Positions 1 to 8,246 are shown, counted from the first letter of the stretch. The stretch is 64,000 nucleotides of DNA from Emcibacter sp. (GCA_021774785.1 JAJFIQ010000023.1:1-64000), one strand, 5' to 3'. Numbers and translations: made by a program. The notes: generated by a model from the letters alone, not told the origin.

Positions 1-409
1 TAAAAAACGGCTGACATTCATGGCATGATCTCGTGACTTTTTCTGTTTGGCGATGGATAAAATCACAAAATGCCATGAATGTTGCTAACTCTCCTAACCT
101 ATTCTATTGTTTTAACTATATTTTTCGTGGGGATTCGTCAGACACTGACCCCATTGATTACCATTGGTGATTTTCCGCAACCACCGCGGCCTCAACGGTA
201 GCGGGGTGTTTATGGATCATCCCCTTCACTTTTACGAAGCAATCCCAGTTCATTGAATCAAAATATCAGATAAAGAATGAGCAATATAAGTTCCTTTGAC
301 AATCCCTTTATGAGTTTGTGACCAGAATAAAAGTTGTTGTAACTTGAAAGGATGACATTGTAATATACCACGCGCCTCATATTTAAATCACTGATATAAA
401 AATAGAAAA
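1..409. other. gene-poor right part of an integrated island
   Basis: No gene can be supported here. The stretch holds a 13-base inverted repeat (14-26 with 70-82) and an imperfect palindrome beginning GGGGATTCGTCAGAC and ending GACCCC (129-152). On the minus strand a 28-codon reading frame runs from about 256 to 166; it could be the tail of a decayed transposase, but I do not recognise it. A further minus-strand frame runs off the left edge from about 76. The sequence lies inside the island that ends at the tRNA-Pro fragment near 1474. Confidence 0.4.
14..82. repeat. 13-bp perfect inverted repeat
   Basis: ACATTCATGGCAT at 14-26 is the exact reverse complement of ATGCCATGAATGT at 70-82, with 43 bases between. 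It could be part of a transposon end or a site recognised by an element-encoded protein. It does not match the core-site pattern of an integron attC site. Function unknown. Confidence 0.5.
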
Positions 410-1303
410 ATGAAGAAACTCACAATTATAATATTTCTAACGACTTTGCTGTTGAGTTGTAAAAATGGAATTGAAAATAGTAAAATGGTATTTTTAGTCA
501 ATGAAGTTCCAGATAACCACCCAATTGATTTCAAACAAGACTTGGTTCCTCAAAATAAATTAATTCACAAAGGAATGTTTTCTCCAAGTTTGGAAGAATA
601 TTATTATACTGTTTCTGATAAAAATTTTGAGCATTTTGATGTTTATGAAATACAAAAAGCAAACGGCAAGTGGTCCAAACCCAGGAAGGCTTTTTTTAAC
701 AGCGCGTATAACGAACATGGGATGAGTTTCTCACCTGACGGAAATTCACTTTATTTCAGTTCGACAAGACCTGTTGAAATTGAGGGAATTGCTCCAACTT
801 GGCATATATGGAAATCGGAAAAAATAAATGGGAAATGGAATGAACCCGAGTTTGTTGATATTCCAAATCTTAGGAAAAAATTGGTCTCTCATCCGTCAGT
901 TACAAATTCGGGAATAATTTATTTCCATTCGAGCAATTTGGATTATAGCGAAATGGATATCTATTATTCAAAACAAGTGAATGGTAAATTTAAGGGTGCA
1001 GAAAAACCAAAAATTTCAGAGAACCATAGTACGGGGAAAGCAACGCCATATATTTCTCCAAAAGAAGATTACTTGATTTTTGCCTCAATCGGGGGTCAAC
1101 TTGAACTAATGATAAGTTTTAATGACGGAAATGGGGGATGGAAAAATATGAGAAAGCTGAGTGATGAAATTAATTATTACGGACAAGGGAATCCATATGT
1201 AACGCCAGACAATAAATTTCTATTTTTTACAACTGGAAGGCATTTGGCAGATAGTTGGTCTGTAAAATGGGTTAATATAGAATCTGAATTGAGTAATAAT
1301 TAA
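410..1303 (+). CDS. PD40/TolB-type beta-propeller lipoprotein, probably foreign
   Basis: A 297-residue protein with a lipoprotein signal: charged MKK start, hydrophobic core and a lipobox LLSC with Cys17 as the lipidated residue. The body contains several PD40 (WD40-like TolB propeller) blades, seen as SFSPDGNSLYFSS, YISPKEDYLIFAS and YVTPDNKFLFFTTG. The fold is clear, but the ligand and role are unknown. Base and codon use differ strongly from the rest of the window: one 60-base line I counted (601-660) is only about 22% GC. There is no Shine-Dalgarno motif before the ATG, only A/T. Proteins of this type without a ribosome binding site are common in Bacteroidota, so transfer from that phylum is my inference. 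It lies inside an island bordered by a tRNA-Pro fragment. Confidence 0.8.
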   Translation: MKKLTIIIFLTTLLLSCKNGIENSKMVFLVNEVPDNHPIDFKQDLVPQNKLIHKGMFSPSLEEYYYTVSDKNFEHFDVYEIQKANGKWSKPRKAFFNSAYNEHGMSFSPDGNSLYFSSTRPVEIEGIAPTWHIWKSEKINGKWNEPEFVDIPNLRKKLVSHPSVTNSGIIYFHSSNLDYSEMDIYYSKQVNGKFKGAEKPKISENHSTGKATPYISPKEDYLIFASIGGQLELMISFNDGNGGWKNMRKLSDEINYYGQGNPYVTPDNKFLFFTTGRHLADSWSVKWVNIESELSNN

Positions 1304-1430
1304 TATCAGCAAGGTAATTAATAACAATAGCTTAAATGCCTAGGACTAAGTTCGTATAATACATGATTAAGTCTTTGATATGTCAATATACTTTTAGGAA
1401 AAATAACGAATGACATGTCTTTTCTTTTGC

Positions 1431-1474
1431 TGGGGGTGAAGGGGTCGCAGGTTCGAATCCTGTCATTCCGACCA
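1431..1474 (+). pseudogene. 3' fragment of tRNA-Pro (island attachment site)
   Basis: The sequence runs from within a Pro anticodon loop (TGGGGG) through the variable loop, a complete T arm (GCAGGTTCGAATCCTGT) and the acceptor 3' strand CATTCCG to ACCA, as in alphaproteobacterial tRNA-Pro. The matching 5' half, which should begin CGGAATG with a D arm, is not present upstream. Such 3' fragments are left at one end of elements that integrate into the anticodon loop of a tRNA gene through a tyrosine recombinase. I infer this is the att site at the right end of an island whose body lies to the left. Confidence 0.7.
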
Positions 1475-1480
1475 TATAAA

Positions 1481-1520
1481 AACCCGTTAGCTATATTCAG
1501 CTAGCGGGTTTTTTCTTTTT
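1481..1520 (+). terminator. rho-independent terminator of the former tRNA-Pro gene
   Basis: AACCCGTTAGCT (1481-1492) pairs with AGCTAGCGGGTT (1499-1510) with one G-T wobble, followed by TTTTCTTTTT. It stands directly behind the tRNA-Pro fragment and is most likely the native terminator of that tRNA gene. Its T-rich tail overlaps the 3' end of the convergent gene that follows. Confidence 0.8.
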
Positions 1521-2103
1521 AAATTTCCTGGCCTTTTTTGATGATTTTATTGTGAATATTTTCTTGGGTTGCGGAATCGCCACCACCGAACACAAATACA
1601 CCCGATGAGAATGTTGTGCCATACGTCCGTGCCAAAGATAATGTCTGTCCCAATCCTGAATAAAATTCTTTTTCCGTCAGGGCTGACAGGGGGTGGATAT
1701 AGGTGCTCCAGACTATTTTTTGGGCTATGGCGTATCTGGCATCAAGGGCAGATTCGAAATTTGCCTGCATTATCCGGTATAATTTAACTTTATCCAGTGA
1801 TTCCGCCTTGGCAATGCCGGTTACCATACGCATACGGTTTGCTTTTTCATCCGTAATGATCTGCACAGCATGGCCTTCAAATTTAACTTGCCAATTTCCG
1901 ACCCGTCCGGTTGGATTAGGATCAATGCGTTTGATAAGTTCCAGCAGTTTGGCATTTGTCATCTTCGTGATTTGATGTTCTGTACCATCCTCATTCTGAG
2001 ATTTTTCCTGCGCTTCCCCTTTCTCTTGATAGGCAAAGCCAGATAGGGCAGGGCTTCCCAGTATGATAAAAAGACTAGTGATAAATATGCTGAATCTCTT
2101 CAT
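1519..2103 (-). CDS. exported protein of unknown function
   Basis: A 194-residue protein with a Sec signal peptide (MKRF start, hydrophobic core to about residue 24, ending near GFAYQ), so probably periplasmic. A charged, low-complexity stretch (about 26-45) is followed by one alpha/beta domain with the features TGRVGNWQVKFEGHAV and ARTYGTTFSSGVFVFGGGDS. The pattern of a short helix, three strands and a long helix recalls the YbjN/type III chaperone-like fold, but this is only a guess. The ATG at 2103 has a good ribosome binding site (AGAGGA, eight bases upstream). It is the first native gene to the right of the island and runs towards it. Confidence 0.75.
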   Translation of the reverse strand: MKRFSIFITSLFIILGSPALSGFAYQEKGEAQEKSQNEDGTEHQITKMTNAKLLELIKRIDPNPTGRVGNWQVKFEGHAVQIITDEKANRMRMVTGIAKAESLDKVKLYRIMQANFESALDARYAIAQKIVWSTYIHPLSALTEKEFYSGLGQTLSLARTYGTTFSSGVFVFGGGDSATQENIHNKIIKKGQEI

Positions 2104-2476
2104 AATTTTTTCCTCTGTTGTGAGGCCTATAATAACGCATGAATTTTATTTGCGGATAAATTTATTGTGATGCTTTCGTAATGAATTCCATAGCAGTTTT
2201 TTAACAATAGAAGTAGGTTAGGCAAAAATGTGAATATTAAGGGATTTGTAATGCTTGACGATGAAAATCAGATATGGAAAGAAGTTGCAGATGTGGGGGA
2301 TGATTTGGATACGCATTTTCCTATAATAGGTCGTGAAATTATCAAAAAAGGTAACGTATCTCAATGAAATATAGGCAAAGCATTCTGTGGTTTGATGTCT
2401 AGCAAAGAATTGATTAATTTTTCTACAAACTATTTTAAAAATATTTTTGCTAAAACGGGTTAATGTCACAAGCTAT
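2104..2476. other. AT-rich intergenic stretch
   Basis: Between an exported protein and the amidase, both on the minus strand. The only thing I can support in it is a possible 38-codon plus-strand gene at 2251-2367. A longer minus-strand frame (2218-2469) reads as aromatic and cysteine-rich low-quality sequence and is probably not coding. Confidence 0.4.
2251..2367 (+). CDS. possible small acidic protein
   Basis: Thirty-eight codons starting MLDDENQIWKEVADVGDD and ending KKGNVSQ. It has an ATG with a ribosome binding site AAGGGA about seven bases upstream, and a composition (acidic helix, then a basic end) that looks more protein-like than the overlapping minus-strand frame. No family is recognised. 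It is too short to judge by codon use, so this is a weak call. Confidence 0.3.
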   Translation: MLDDENQIWKEVADVGDDLDTHFPIIGREIIKKGNVSQ

Positions 2477-3886
2477 TTAACTTTTCTTACGCGGTGTGGG
2501 CAGCGGGCCTTTGGCTTTTTGATAAATGTCGGCGATTTGTAAAAGCCTGACGTCGCTGTGCACTGGTCCATCAAACTCCAGTCCTAGCGGCAGCCCTGTA
2601 TCCGTCATCCCCATAGGCACGGAAACCCCGGGAATTCCTGCATTACTTGACGGGTCGGTATTATGGATATAGGCCGAAAAAGTTGGCACCTCTGTGCCAT
2701 TAATATCCACGGCTTCATCCTGCCCGATGGGGCGTGCCGGTATTTTTGTTGTCGGGAAAACCATGGCATCAAGGTTATGTTTTTTAAAATAATTCCGGTA
2801 AGCCTTTGTAAGTTTTGGACGATCTTCCTTTATCAATGCCAGATAGCCGTCCGATGTCACGGGTGGGTCCGTTCGGATTGCCTGATAAAGGCCCTTGACA
2901 TCGGGGCTGCCCATATCCGCTATCAATTGGTCAAAATTGAGCTCGGTTGTCTCTAAATAGTCGGTCATATCCGCTATGGCCTCATAAAGGCAGACCGGCA
3001 AGCTTACCGCTTCATTCAATGCGGAGAGATTTTCAATGTCAGCTTCAATAATCTCTGCCCCCAAGTCTGTCAGAAGTTCGAGGGCATGATCCGTTGCTTT
3101 TGCCACTTCCCTGTCCAGATTGTCATAAAAATATTCTCTTGCCACGCCAAGACGAATGCCTTTCAGGTCGGTGAGGGGCGGGCTGCCGCCCGTATCCATA
3201 ATAACCTGATCAATAAGTTGAATATCGGTCACGGTGCGGGCCATGGTGCCTATGGTATCTCTGGTATGGGAAATGGGGATGGCGCCTTCCGCACCATAAC
3301 GGCCTATGGTTGGCCGAAAACCGACGATACCGCATAGGGCCGGTGGAATGCGGGTAGATCCGCCGGTGTCGGTACCCACGGCAAAGGGTGACATGCGGGC
3401 GGCAACCGTAACCGCACTGCCGCCACTGCTGCCGCCTGCAATCATGTCAGGATTATGAGGGTTCTTCACAGGGCCGAAAACGCCGTTATTTGATGTGATG
3501 CCGAAGGCCAGTTCATGAAGATTTGTTTTGCCCAGAACCAGTGCCCCCTGATCCAGTAATTTTTGCAAGACAGGGGCATTGTGGTTTGGCTGGTGATTTT
3601 TTAAGGCACCGGTACCACCCGTGGTCACATAGTCGGATGTCTCAATATTATCCTTCACCGCAATAGGCAGGCCGAAAAGAAGGCCACAGTCGCCGCCTGC
3701 CTCCCTGTGGTGGTCAAGGGCCGCCGCCTGAGCCCGCAGGCGGAATTCATCAAAAGTAATGAAGGCATTCAGATCACTTTCAGCCTTAATTTGTGTGATG
3801 ATAATTTCCACATAATCTGAAACTTTCAGATCGCCGTTGCGCATGGATTTCACGGCTTCCACTGCAGTCAGGTCAAGAACGGTCAT
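2477..3886 (-). CDS. amidase signature family hydrolase
   Basis: A 469-residue amidase-signature enzyme, which hydrolyses a carboxamide to acid and ammonia through a Ser-cisSer-Lys triad. The triad is visible: Lys78 in AVKDNI, the cis-serine in GGSSGGSA (151-158) and the nucleophile Ser177 in GTDTGGSTR. Length is normal and the domain fills the protein. The sequence is closest in style to indoleacetamide/mandelamide hydrolases and aryl-amidases. It is not GatA, because no gatC or gatB is beside it. The ATG at 3886 follows GAGGAA. The gene runs the same way as the LysR gene 67 bases upstream, so that regulator may control it; the substrate is unknown. Confidence 0.9.
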   Translation of the reverse strand: MTVLDLTAVEAVKSMRNGDLKVSDYVEIIITQIKAESDLNAFITFDEFRLRAQAAALDHHREAGGDCGLLFGLPIAVKDNIETSDYVTTGGTGALKNHQPNHNAPVLQKLLDQGALVLGKTNLHELAFGITSNNGVFGPVKNPHNPDMIAGGSSGGSAVTVAARMSPFAVGTDTGGSTRIPPALCGIVGFRPTIGRYGAEGAIPISHTRDTIGTMARTVTDIQLIDQVIMDTGGSPPLTDLKGIRLGVAREYFYDNLDREVAKATDHALELLTDLGAEIIEADIENLSALNEAVSLPVCLYEAIADMTDYLETTELNFDQLIADMGSPDVKGLYQAIRTDPPVTSDGYLALIKEDRPKLTKAYRNYFKKHNLDAMVFPTTKIPARPIGQDEAVDINGTEVPTFSAYIHNTDPSSNAGIPGVSVPMGMTDTGLPLGLEFDGPVHSDVRLLQIADIYQKAKGPLPTPRKKS

Positions 3887-3953
3887 AAAAATTCCTCACA
3901 TGGTTTATCTAGGTCAATATATTAGCCATATTCAGCATAAAAGCCAGCGTCCC

Positions 3954-4841
3954 TTACAACCGCTTAAACCATGCCGCCGCATGGTCAACAAAAGTACGTA
4001 CCTTGGTGGCCAGATGGCGGCTATGGGGATAAATGATATAGACGCTGCGATCATAAGCCTCGAAATCCTGCAACAGGCGAACAAGTTTTCCTGATGCTAT
4101 TTTATCTTCCACAGTGGGCAACAGGCATAAGCCTATCCCCCGACCCGACAAAACCATATTGCAAATAGCGGCGTCAGCATTGACCCTTGCCCTTGGTTTG
4201 ACGGTAATATGCTTCCTTTTGCCATCAATGATAAATTCCCATTGGTTCGCGGGACTGATCACGGAATTCACAATGCAGGTATGTTGCGGCAGGCTAGTAG
4301 GATGTATAGGGGTCCCTGCCGCCGCCAGATAATCCGGCGAGGCACATATGACATAACGGTAATCGGCTATCCGCCGGGCGATCATGCTGCTATCGGCCAG
4401 CTTGCCAATGCGAACCGCAAGGTCAAATCCTTCGGCGACAATATCAACACTGCGTTCTTCCAAGGCCAGTTCTACAGTGACCTGATCATATTGACCTAGG
4501 AAGTCATTGACGCAGGAGGCGAGTACGGTTTCCCCCATCATACGGGGGCCGGCAATTTTAAGGTGACCGCGCGGCGTATGGGTTTGCAATTGAACCGCGT
4601 CTTCCAGTTCATCCACCCGTTCCAATATGCCAACACATTTTTCATAATAGGCGCGGCCCGCCTGAGTAGGGCTGACCTTGCGGGTAGTTCTATTGAGAAG
4701 TTGGGCATCAAGCCTGTCTTCCAGATGGGCGACATATTTACTGGCAAGGGCATTGGATAGACCAAGTTTCTTTGCGGCGGCGGTAAAACTCCCCCTTTCC
4801 ACAACATTGGTAAATACGCGCATGCAAACCAGAGTATCCAT
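3954..4841 (-). CDS. LysR-family transcriptional regulator
   Basis: A 295-residue LysR protein: N-terminal winged helix-turn-helix (residues 1-60, including FTNVVERGSFTAAAKKLGLS and LLNRTTRKVSPTQAG) and a C-terminal substrate-binding domain (about 90-295). The TQAG form and overall style place it in the CrgA-like subgroup, which often controls a divergent oxidoreductase or glutathione transferase. It is divergent from the glutathione transferase gene at 4971, with a palindromic T-N11-A box in the 129-base gap. By the usual LysR arrangement it probably controls itself and the 4971-7686 pair; the inducer is unknown. Confidence 0.92.
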   Translation of the reverse strand: MDTLVCMRVFTNVVERGSFTAAAKKLGLSNALASKYVAHLEDRLDAQLLNRTTRKVSPTQAGRAYYEKCVGILERVDELEDAVQLQTHTPRGHLKIAGPRMMGETVLASCVNDFLGQYDQVTVELALEERSVDIVAEGFDLAVRIGKLADSSMIARRIADYRYVICASPDYLAAAGTPIHPTSLPQHTCIVNSVISPANQWEFIIDGKRKHITVKPRARVNADAAICNMVLSGRGIGLCLLPTVEDKIASGKLVRLLQDFEAYDRSVYIIYPHSRHLATKVRTFVDHAAAWFKRL

Positions 4842-4861
4842 ATTACACCATTCTATTATAA

Positions 4862-4879
4862 ATATTATGTTGATAATAT
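4862..4879. promoter_or_regulatory. candidate LysR operator (T-N11-A palindrome)
   Basis: ATATTAT-GTTG-ATAATAT is a perfect 7-base inverted repeat in the gap between the divergent LysR and glutathione transferase genes. T4863 and A4875 satisfy the T-N11-A rule for LysR-type boxes. It lies 20 bases before the LysR start and 91 before the transferase start, as expected for a site controlling both directions. Confidence 0.55.
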
Positions 4880-4970
4880 GTTCTAAAATAGATGGATTAT
4901 CATCGTGGTGTCAATGGTCTATATCTTGCTTCACCAAAATTAATTTGAAAATCTAAACAGGAGACTACCA

Positions 4971-5585
4971 ATGATTAAATTTTACGGCTTTCCCCTTTCA
5001 GGCCATTCCCACCGTGTTGAATTGATGTTGAACCTTCTGGGGCTTCCCTTTGAGAATATTACAGTTGACCTTGCAAATGGTGCGCACAAAGACCCTAGCT
5101 TTCTTGCTCTTAATCCTTTTGGCACTGTTCCTGCACTTGATGACGATGGTGTTGTATTATCCGACTCAAATGCCATAATAACCTATCTTGCTAGAAAATA
5201 TGGTGGCGAGAAATGGTTGTCAAATGACCCGGCCAAGGCTGCTGAGGTGCAAAGCTGGTTATCAATTGCTGCCGGTAAAATAGCATATGGCCCTGCTGCG
5301 GCGCGTCTTGTAACCGTATTTGGTGCAAGTCTCGACCATGAAGGGGCAAAGTCGACAGCCAATGCGTTATTCGCTACAATGGATCACATTCTCAGCGATC
5401 GTCGTTTCCTTACGGGGAATGAAGTCACTATCGCTGATGTTGCGGGTTATAGCTATATCGCCCATGCTCCAGAAGGCGGTGTTTCGTTGGACCCTTATCC
5501 CAATATTCGGGCATGGCTCGGACATATTGAGAAACTGGATGGTTTCGTATCCATGCCAGAAACTAAAGTTGGTCTTGCTGCTTAA
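4971..5585 (+). CDS. glutathione S-transferase
   Basis: A 204-residue cytosolic glutathione transferase, of normal length. The N-terminal thioredoxin fold (1-80) shows the glutathione-binding features NPFGTVPAL with the cis-proline, then the DSNAI turn that holds the gamma-glutamyl group. The C-terminal helical domain (90-200) has the N-capping-box motif EVTIADVAGYSY. The ribosome binding site AGGAGA precedes the ATG. It is followed after 19 bases by the three-domain oxidoreductase and is divergent from a LysR gene, so the two enzymes probably act together. Conjugation or dehalogenation of an electrophile is possible, but the sequence does not name the substrate. Confidence 0.93.
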   Translation: MIKFYGFPLSGHSHRVELMLNLLGLPFENITVDLANGAHKDPSFLALNPFGTVPALDDDGVVLSDSNAIITYLARKYGGEKWLSNDPAKAAEVQSWLSIAAGKIAYGPAAARLVTVFGASLDHEGAKSTANALFATMDHILSDRRFLTGNEVTIADVAGYSYIAHAPEGGVSLDPYPNIRAWLGHIEKLDGFVSMPETKVGLAA

Positions 5586-5604
5586 TATATAAGGAAAATA
5601 CGCT

Positions 5605-7686
5605 ATGTCTGAATTAACAGAAATTGAAATGGCAACCCCATTCCACAGGGGTGAACTGGAAATTCAGGATCGGTTGGGCGTGCGAGAGCGGGTGCATTCT
5701 TATGCACCCCGCTTTATCCGCGATCATATGCCCACCGAACATAGCGAATTTTTTAATCACTTGCCGCAGCTTATCGTGGGGTCAGTGGATACTCTTGGGC
5801 GACCATGGGCTTCCATGATGGTGGCACGACCCGGATTTATATCTTCACCGGATCCAAAAGTTATGGCCGTAGCGGCACGCCCTCTTTACGGCGACCCTTT
5901 AAAAGAAAATTTGGTGGTTGAATCACCGCTGGGTTTTTTGGGTATTGAGTTTCATAGCCGCCGCCGTAACCGACTGAACGGGAAGATTACGGCATTAAAG
6001 GATAATGGTTTTGAAATCACCGTTGATCAGTCCTTTGGTAATTGCCCGCAGTATATTCAGGCCCGTGGTTTTGATGTGACCGATGCCCTGGATTACGGAC
6101 AAGTGGAACGTCCTGTCACCCGTAATCTAAGTTTGGGTGATGTGGAGTGCGCGGCCATTGAACGGGCGGATACATTCTTTATCGCGTCAGTATTTTCTGA
6201 AGACAGGGATGACCGTAGTCACGGTGTTGACGTTTCACACAGAGGCGGTAAACCGGGATTTGTTCAGGTTGTGGATGAAAGCACGCTGCTTTTTCCCGAT
6301 TTTACAGGCAATTTTCATTTTAATACCCTTGGTAATTTATCGCTCTACCCCAAGGCCGGACTATTATTTCCGGATTTTGAAACGGGCGATATGCTTTATA
6401 TTACGGGTGCCGCAGAGATTATCTGGGACGGCGAGGAACTGGATGCCTTTGTCGGAGCGGAACGTCTGGTACGCATAATCGTGGATGAGGTCATTCGGGT
6501 AGAGGAGAGTTCTCCGCTACGTTGGGATTTTAGGGATTATGCTCGTGATCTGGCCCGGACGGGTTCGTGGCAGGATGTAGCCGAAAAAGTCAAAGTGAAC
6601 CTTGATCGCGATAGCTGGCGCAACTACACGGTTGCCCGTATTGAAAGAGAGAGCGAAACGATCTCATCCTATTATTTAACACCTGAGGACGGCAAGGCCA
6701 TCGCCAGCTACAAAGCCGGACAATATCTGCCCATACGGTTGAATATTCCGGGACAGGATGTGCCCGTATTACGAACTTATACCGTGTCGGAAATGCCTAA
6801 CGGTGATTACTACCGACTGTCCATTAAGCGTGAGGCCGAGGGGCTGGTATCGCGATTTTTTCACGATACTATCAAGCCCGGGTCGGTGATAGAGGCCATG
6901 GCCCCAAGGGGAAAATTTTTCCTTGATGAGGATAGCGAGCGTCCCGTAGTCCTGCTGTCTGGTGGAGTTGGTATTACGCCAATGATTTCCATGATGAATA
7001 AACGGCTACTTGAAGCTGCACGCAGAGGAAAACTACGGCCCGTGTATTTTATTCATGGCACGCTGAACGGACAAGAACATGCCTTTGGCTCACATGTACG
7101 TAGATTATCAGAGCAGATAGAAAGCCTGGACGTACATATTCGTTACGCCAAACCACAAGAAAATGATACGGATTACGATAGTCACGGCTATATTGATGTG
7201 GATTTGCTGCAATCCCTGCTTCCGCTTGATGATTATGATTTTTATCTTTGTGGCCCACCCCCTTTCATGCAGGCACTTTATGAGGGGCTAACCCTGTTGG
7301 GTGTGGTGGAAAACCGAATTCATTATGAATCCTTCGGCCCCGCTATGGTCTTAAAACCAAGCGAGCAAGCTGAGAAGAAGGATGTCACCCCCTTTGAGCC
7401 GGTTCATGTCTGCTTCTCAAAATCAGCTATTGAAACCGAATGGAATCCCGCGAAAGGTACTTTGCTAGAGCTTGCCGAATCTGAAGGGTTAGCTCCTGCT
7501 TTTTCCTGCCGTAGTGGAACGTGCGGTTCCTGTGTGACCAAGGTGAAATGCGGTGACGTTGAATATCTGGAAGAGCCAATGGCGTCCCATGAAAGTGATG
7601 AGGTTTTGATCTGCTGTTCAGTCCCGAAGTCCGGACAAGGTGATGACACTTGTGGCGAGGAATACGGACTGATATTGGATATTTGA
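5605..7686 (+). CDS. PNPOx-like / FNR-like / 2Fe-2S ferredoxin fusion oxidoreductase
   Basis: A 693-residue fusion of three redox modules. Residues about 30-320 look like a pyridoxamine-phosphate-oxidase-type FMN-binding split barrel (twice VDTLGRPWAS-like and GFVQVVDESTLLFPDF-like strands). Residues about 335-575 are a ferredoxin-NADP reductase module: FAD motif RTYTVSE (390-396), NAD(P)-binding SGGVGITP around 453-459 and a CGPPPFM end. Residues about 595-693 are a plant-type ferredoxin with Cys635, Cys640, Cys643 and Cys670 or Cys671 as cluster ligands. The order implies electron flow from NAD(P)H through FAD and 2Fe-2S to an FMN or other substrate site, which is inference. It is cotranscribed with a glutathione transferase under a LysR regulator. 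The substrate is unknown. Confidence 0.88.
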   Translation: MSELTEIEMATPFHRGELEIQDRLGVRERVHSYAPRFIRDHMPTEHSEFFNHLPQLIVGSVDTLGRPWASMMVARPGFISSPDPKVMAVAARPLYGDPLKENLVVESPLGFLGIEFHSRRRNRLNGKITALKDNGFEITVDQSFGNCPQYIQARGFDVTDALDYGQVERPVTRNLSLGDVECAAIERADTFFIASVFSEDRDDRSHGVDVSHRGGKPGFVQVVDESTLLFPDFTGNFHFNTLGNLSLYPKAGLLFPDFETGDMLYITGAAEIIWDGEELDAFVGAERLVRIIVDEVIRVEESSPLRWDFRDYARDLARTGSWQDVAEKVKVNLDRDSWRNYTVARIERESETISSYYLTPEDGKAIASYKAGQYLPIRLNIPGQDVPVLRTYTVSEMPNGDYYRLSIKREAEGLVSRFFHDTIKPGSVIEAMAPRGKFFLDEDSERPVVLLSGGVGITPMISMMNKRLLEAARRGKLRPVYFIHGTLNGQEHAFGSHVRRLSEQIESLDVHIRYAKPQENDTDYDSHGYIDVDLLQSLLPLDDYDFYLCGPPPFMQALYEGLTLLGVVENRIHYESFGPAMVLKPSEQAEKKDVTPFEPVHVCFSKSAIETEWNPAKGTLLELAESEGLAPAFSCRSGTCGSCVTKVKCGDVEYLEEPMASHESDEVLICCSVPKSGQGDDTCGEEYGLILDI

Positions 7687-7763
7687 CCCACGTCAAAGCG
7701 TTGTTTCTGACTATCGTATAAGTTTTATCTTAATATCACATTTAACAAAATTTGGAGTGAAAG

Positions 7764-8246
7764 ATGAAACGAATTCAGGTTGTCACTGTGACGCTCGCAG
7801 GAATGGTGGCTTTATTGATGGCAAGTAATTCTGTCGCACAAATGGGACAGGGTCAGGGCAAAGGTATGGGTCAGGGCATGATAGACAGATTTTCCGTCAT
7901 GGATGCCGATGAAAATGGACTTATCACAGCCAAGGAATCCGCAGAATGGCAGGTTTCGGTTTTTACCGTCATGGATGCCGATGAGGATAACAAGCTAACT
8001 CGCGAGGAATATATGTCCGTTCAAATGGGTAAAGGTGCCGACCCCGATATGCGCGGTCCCCGATACGAACAAAAGCAAGCGGAAAAAGCCGCGCGCTTTA
8101 CAAAGATAGATACTGACAAGGACGGTGTTATCACGAAAGAACAGTTCTTGAGCGATGGCTCCGCGCGGTTTAAAGCAGCGGATCAAAGTGGCGACGGTGC
8201 ACTGTCGATGGCTGAGTTTCGTAATGCCCGTATGATGAAGCGTTAA
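7764..8246 (+). CDS. exported EF-hand calcium-binding protein
   Basis: A 160-residue protein with a signal peptide (cleavage near SVAQ, residues 23-26), then a Gly/Met/Gln-rich linker and four EF-hand loops: DADENGLITAKE, DADEDNKLTREE, DTDKDGVITKEQ and DQSGDGALSMAE. Each starts with Asp and has acidic residues at positions 3, 5 and 12, so calcium binding is likely for all four. The last residues are basic and methionine-rich. Small periplasmic EF-hand proteins of this kind are common in alphaproteobacteria, and their role is mostly unknown. GGAG stands before the ATG. It lies 77 bases behind the oxidoreductase gene and may have its own promoter. Confidence 0.88.
   Translation: MKRIQVVTVTLAGMVALLMASNSVAQMGQGQGKGMGQGMIDRFSVMDADENGLITAKESAEWQVSVFTVMDADEDNKLTREEYMSVQMGKGADPDMRGPRYEQKQAEKAARFTKIDTDKDGVITKEQFLSDGSARFKAADQSGDGALSMAEFRNARMMKR

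Noticed and set aside
14-110. Possible integron attC site at the left edge
   Set aside because: An inverted repeat is present, but the RYYYAAC/GTTRRRY core boxes are not in the right places, and no second site flanks the lipoprotein gene.
2218-2469. 83-codon minus-strand reading frame
   Set aside because: Rich in Phe, Ile, Cys and Tyr from AT-rich sequence, without a binding site, and overlaps a better small plus-strand frame.
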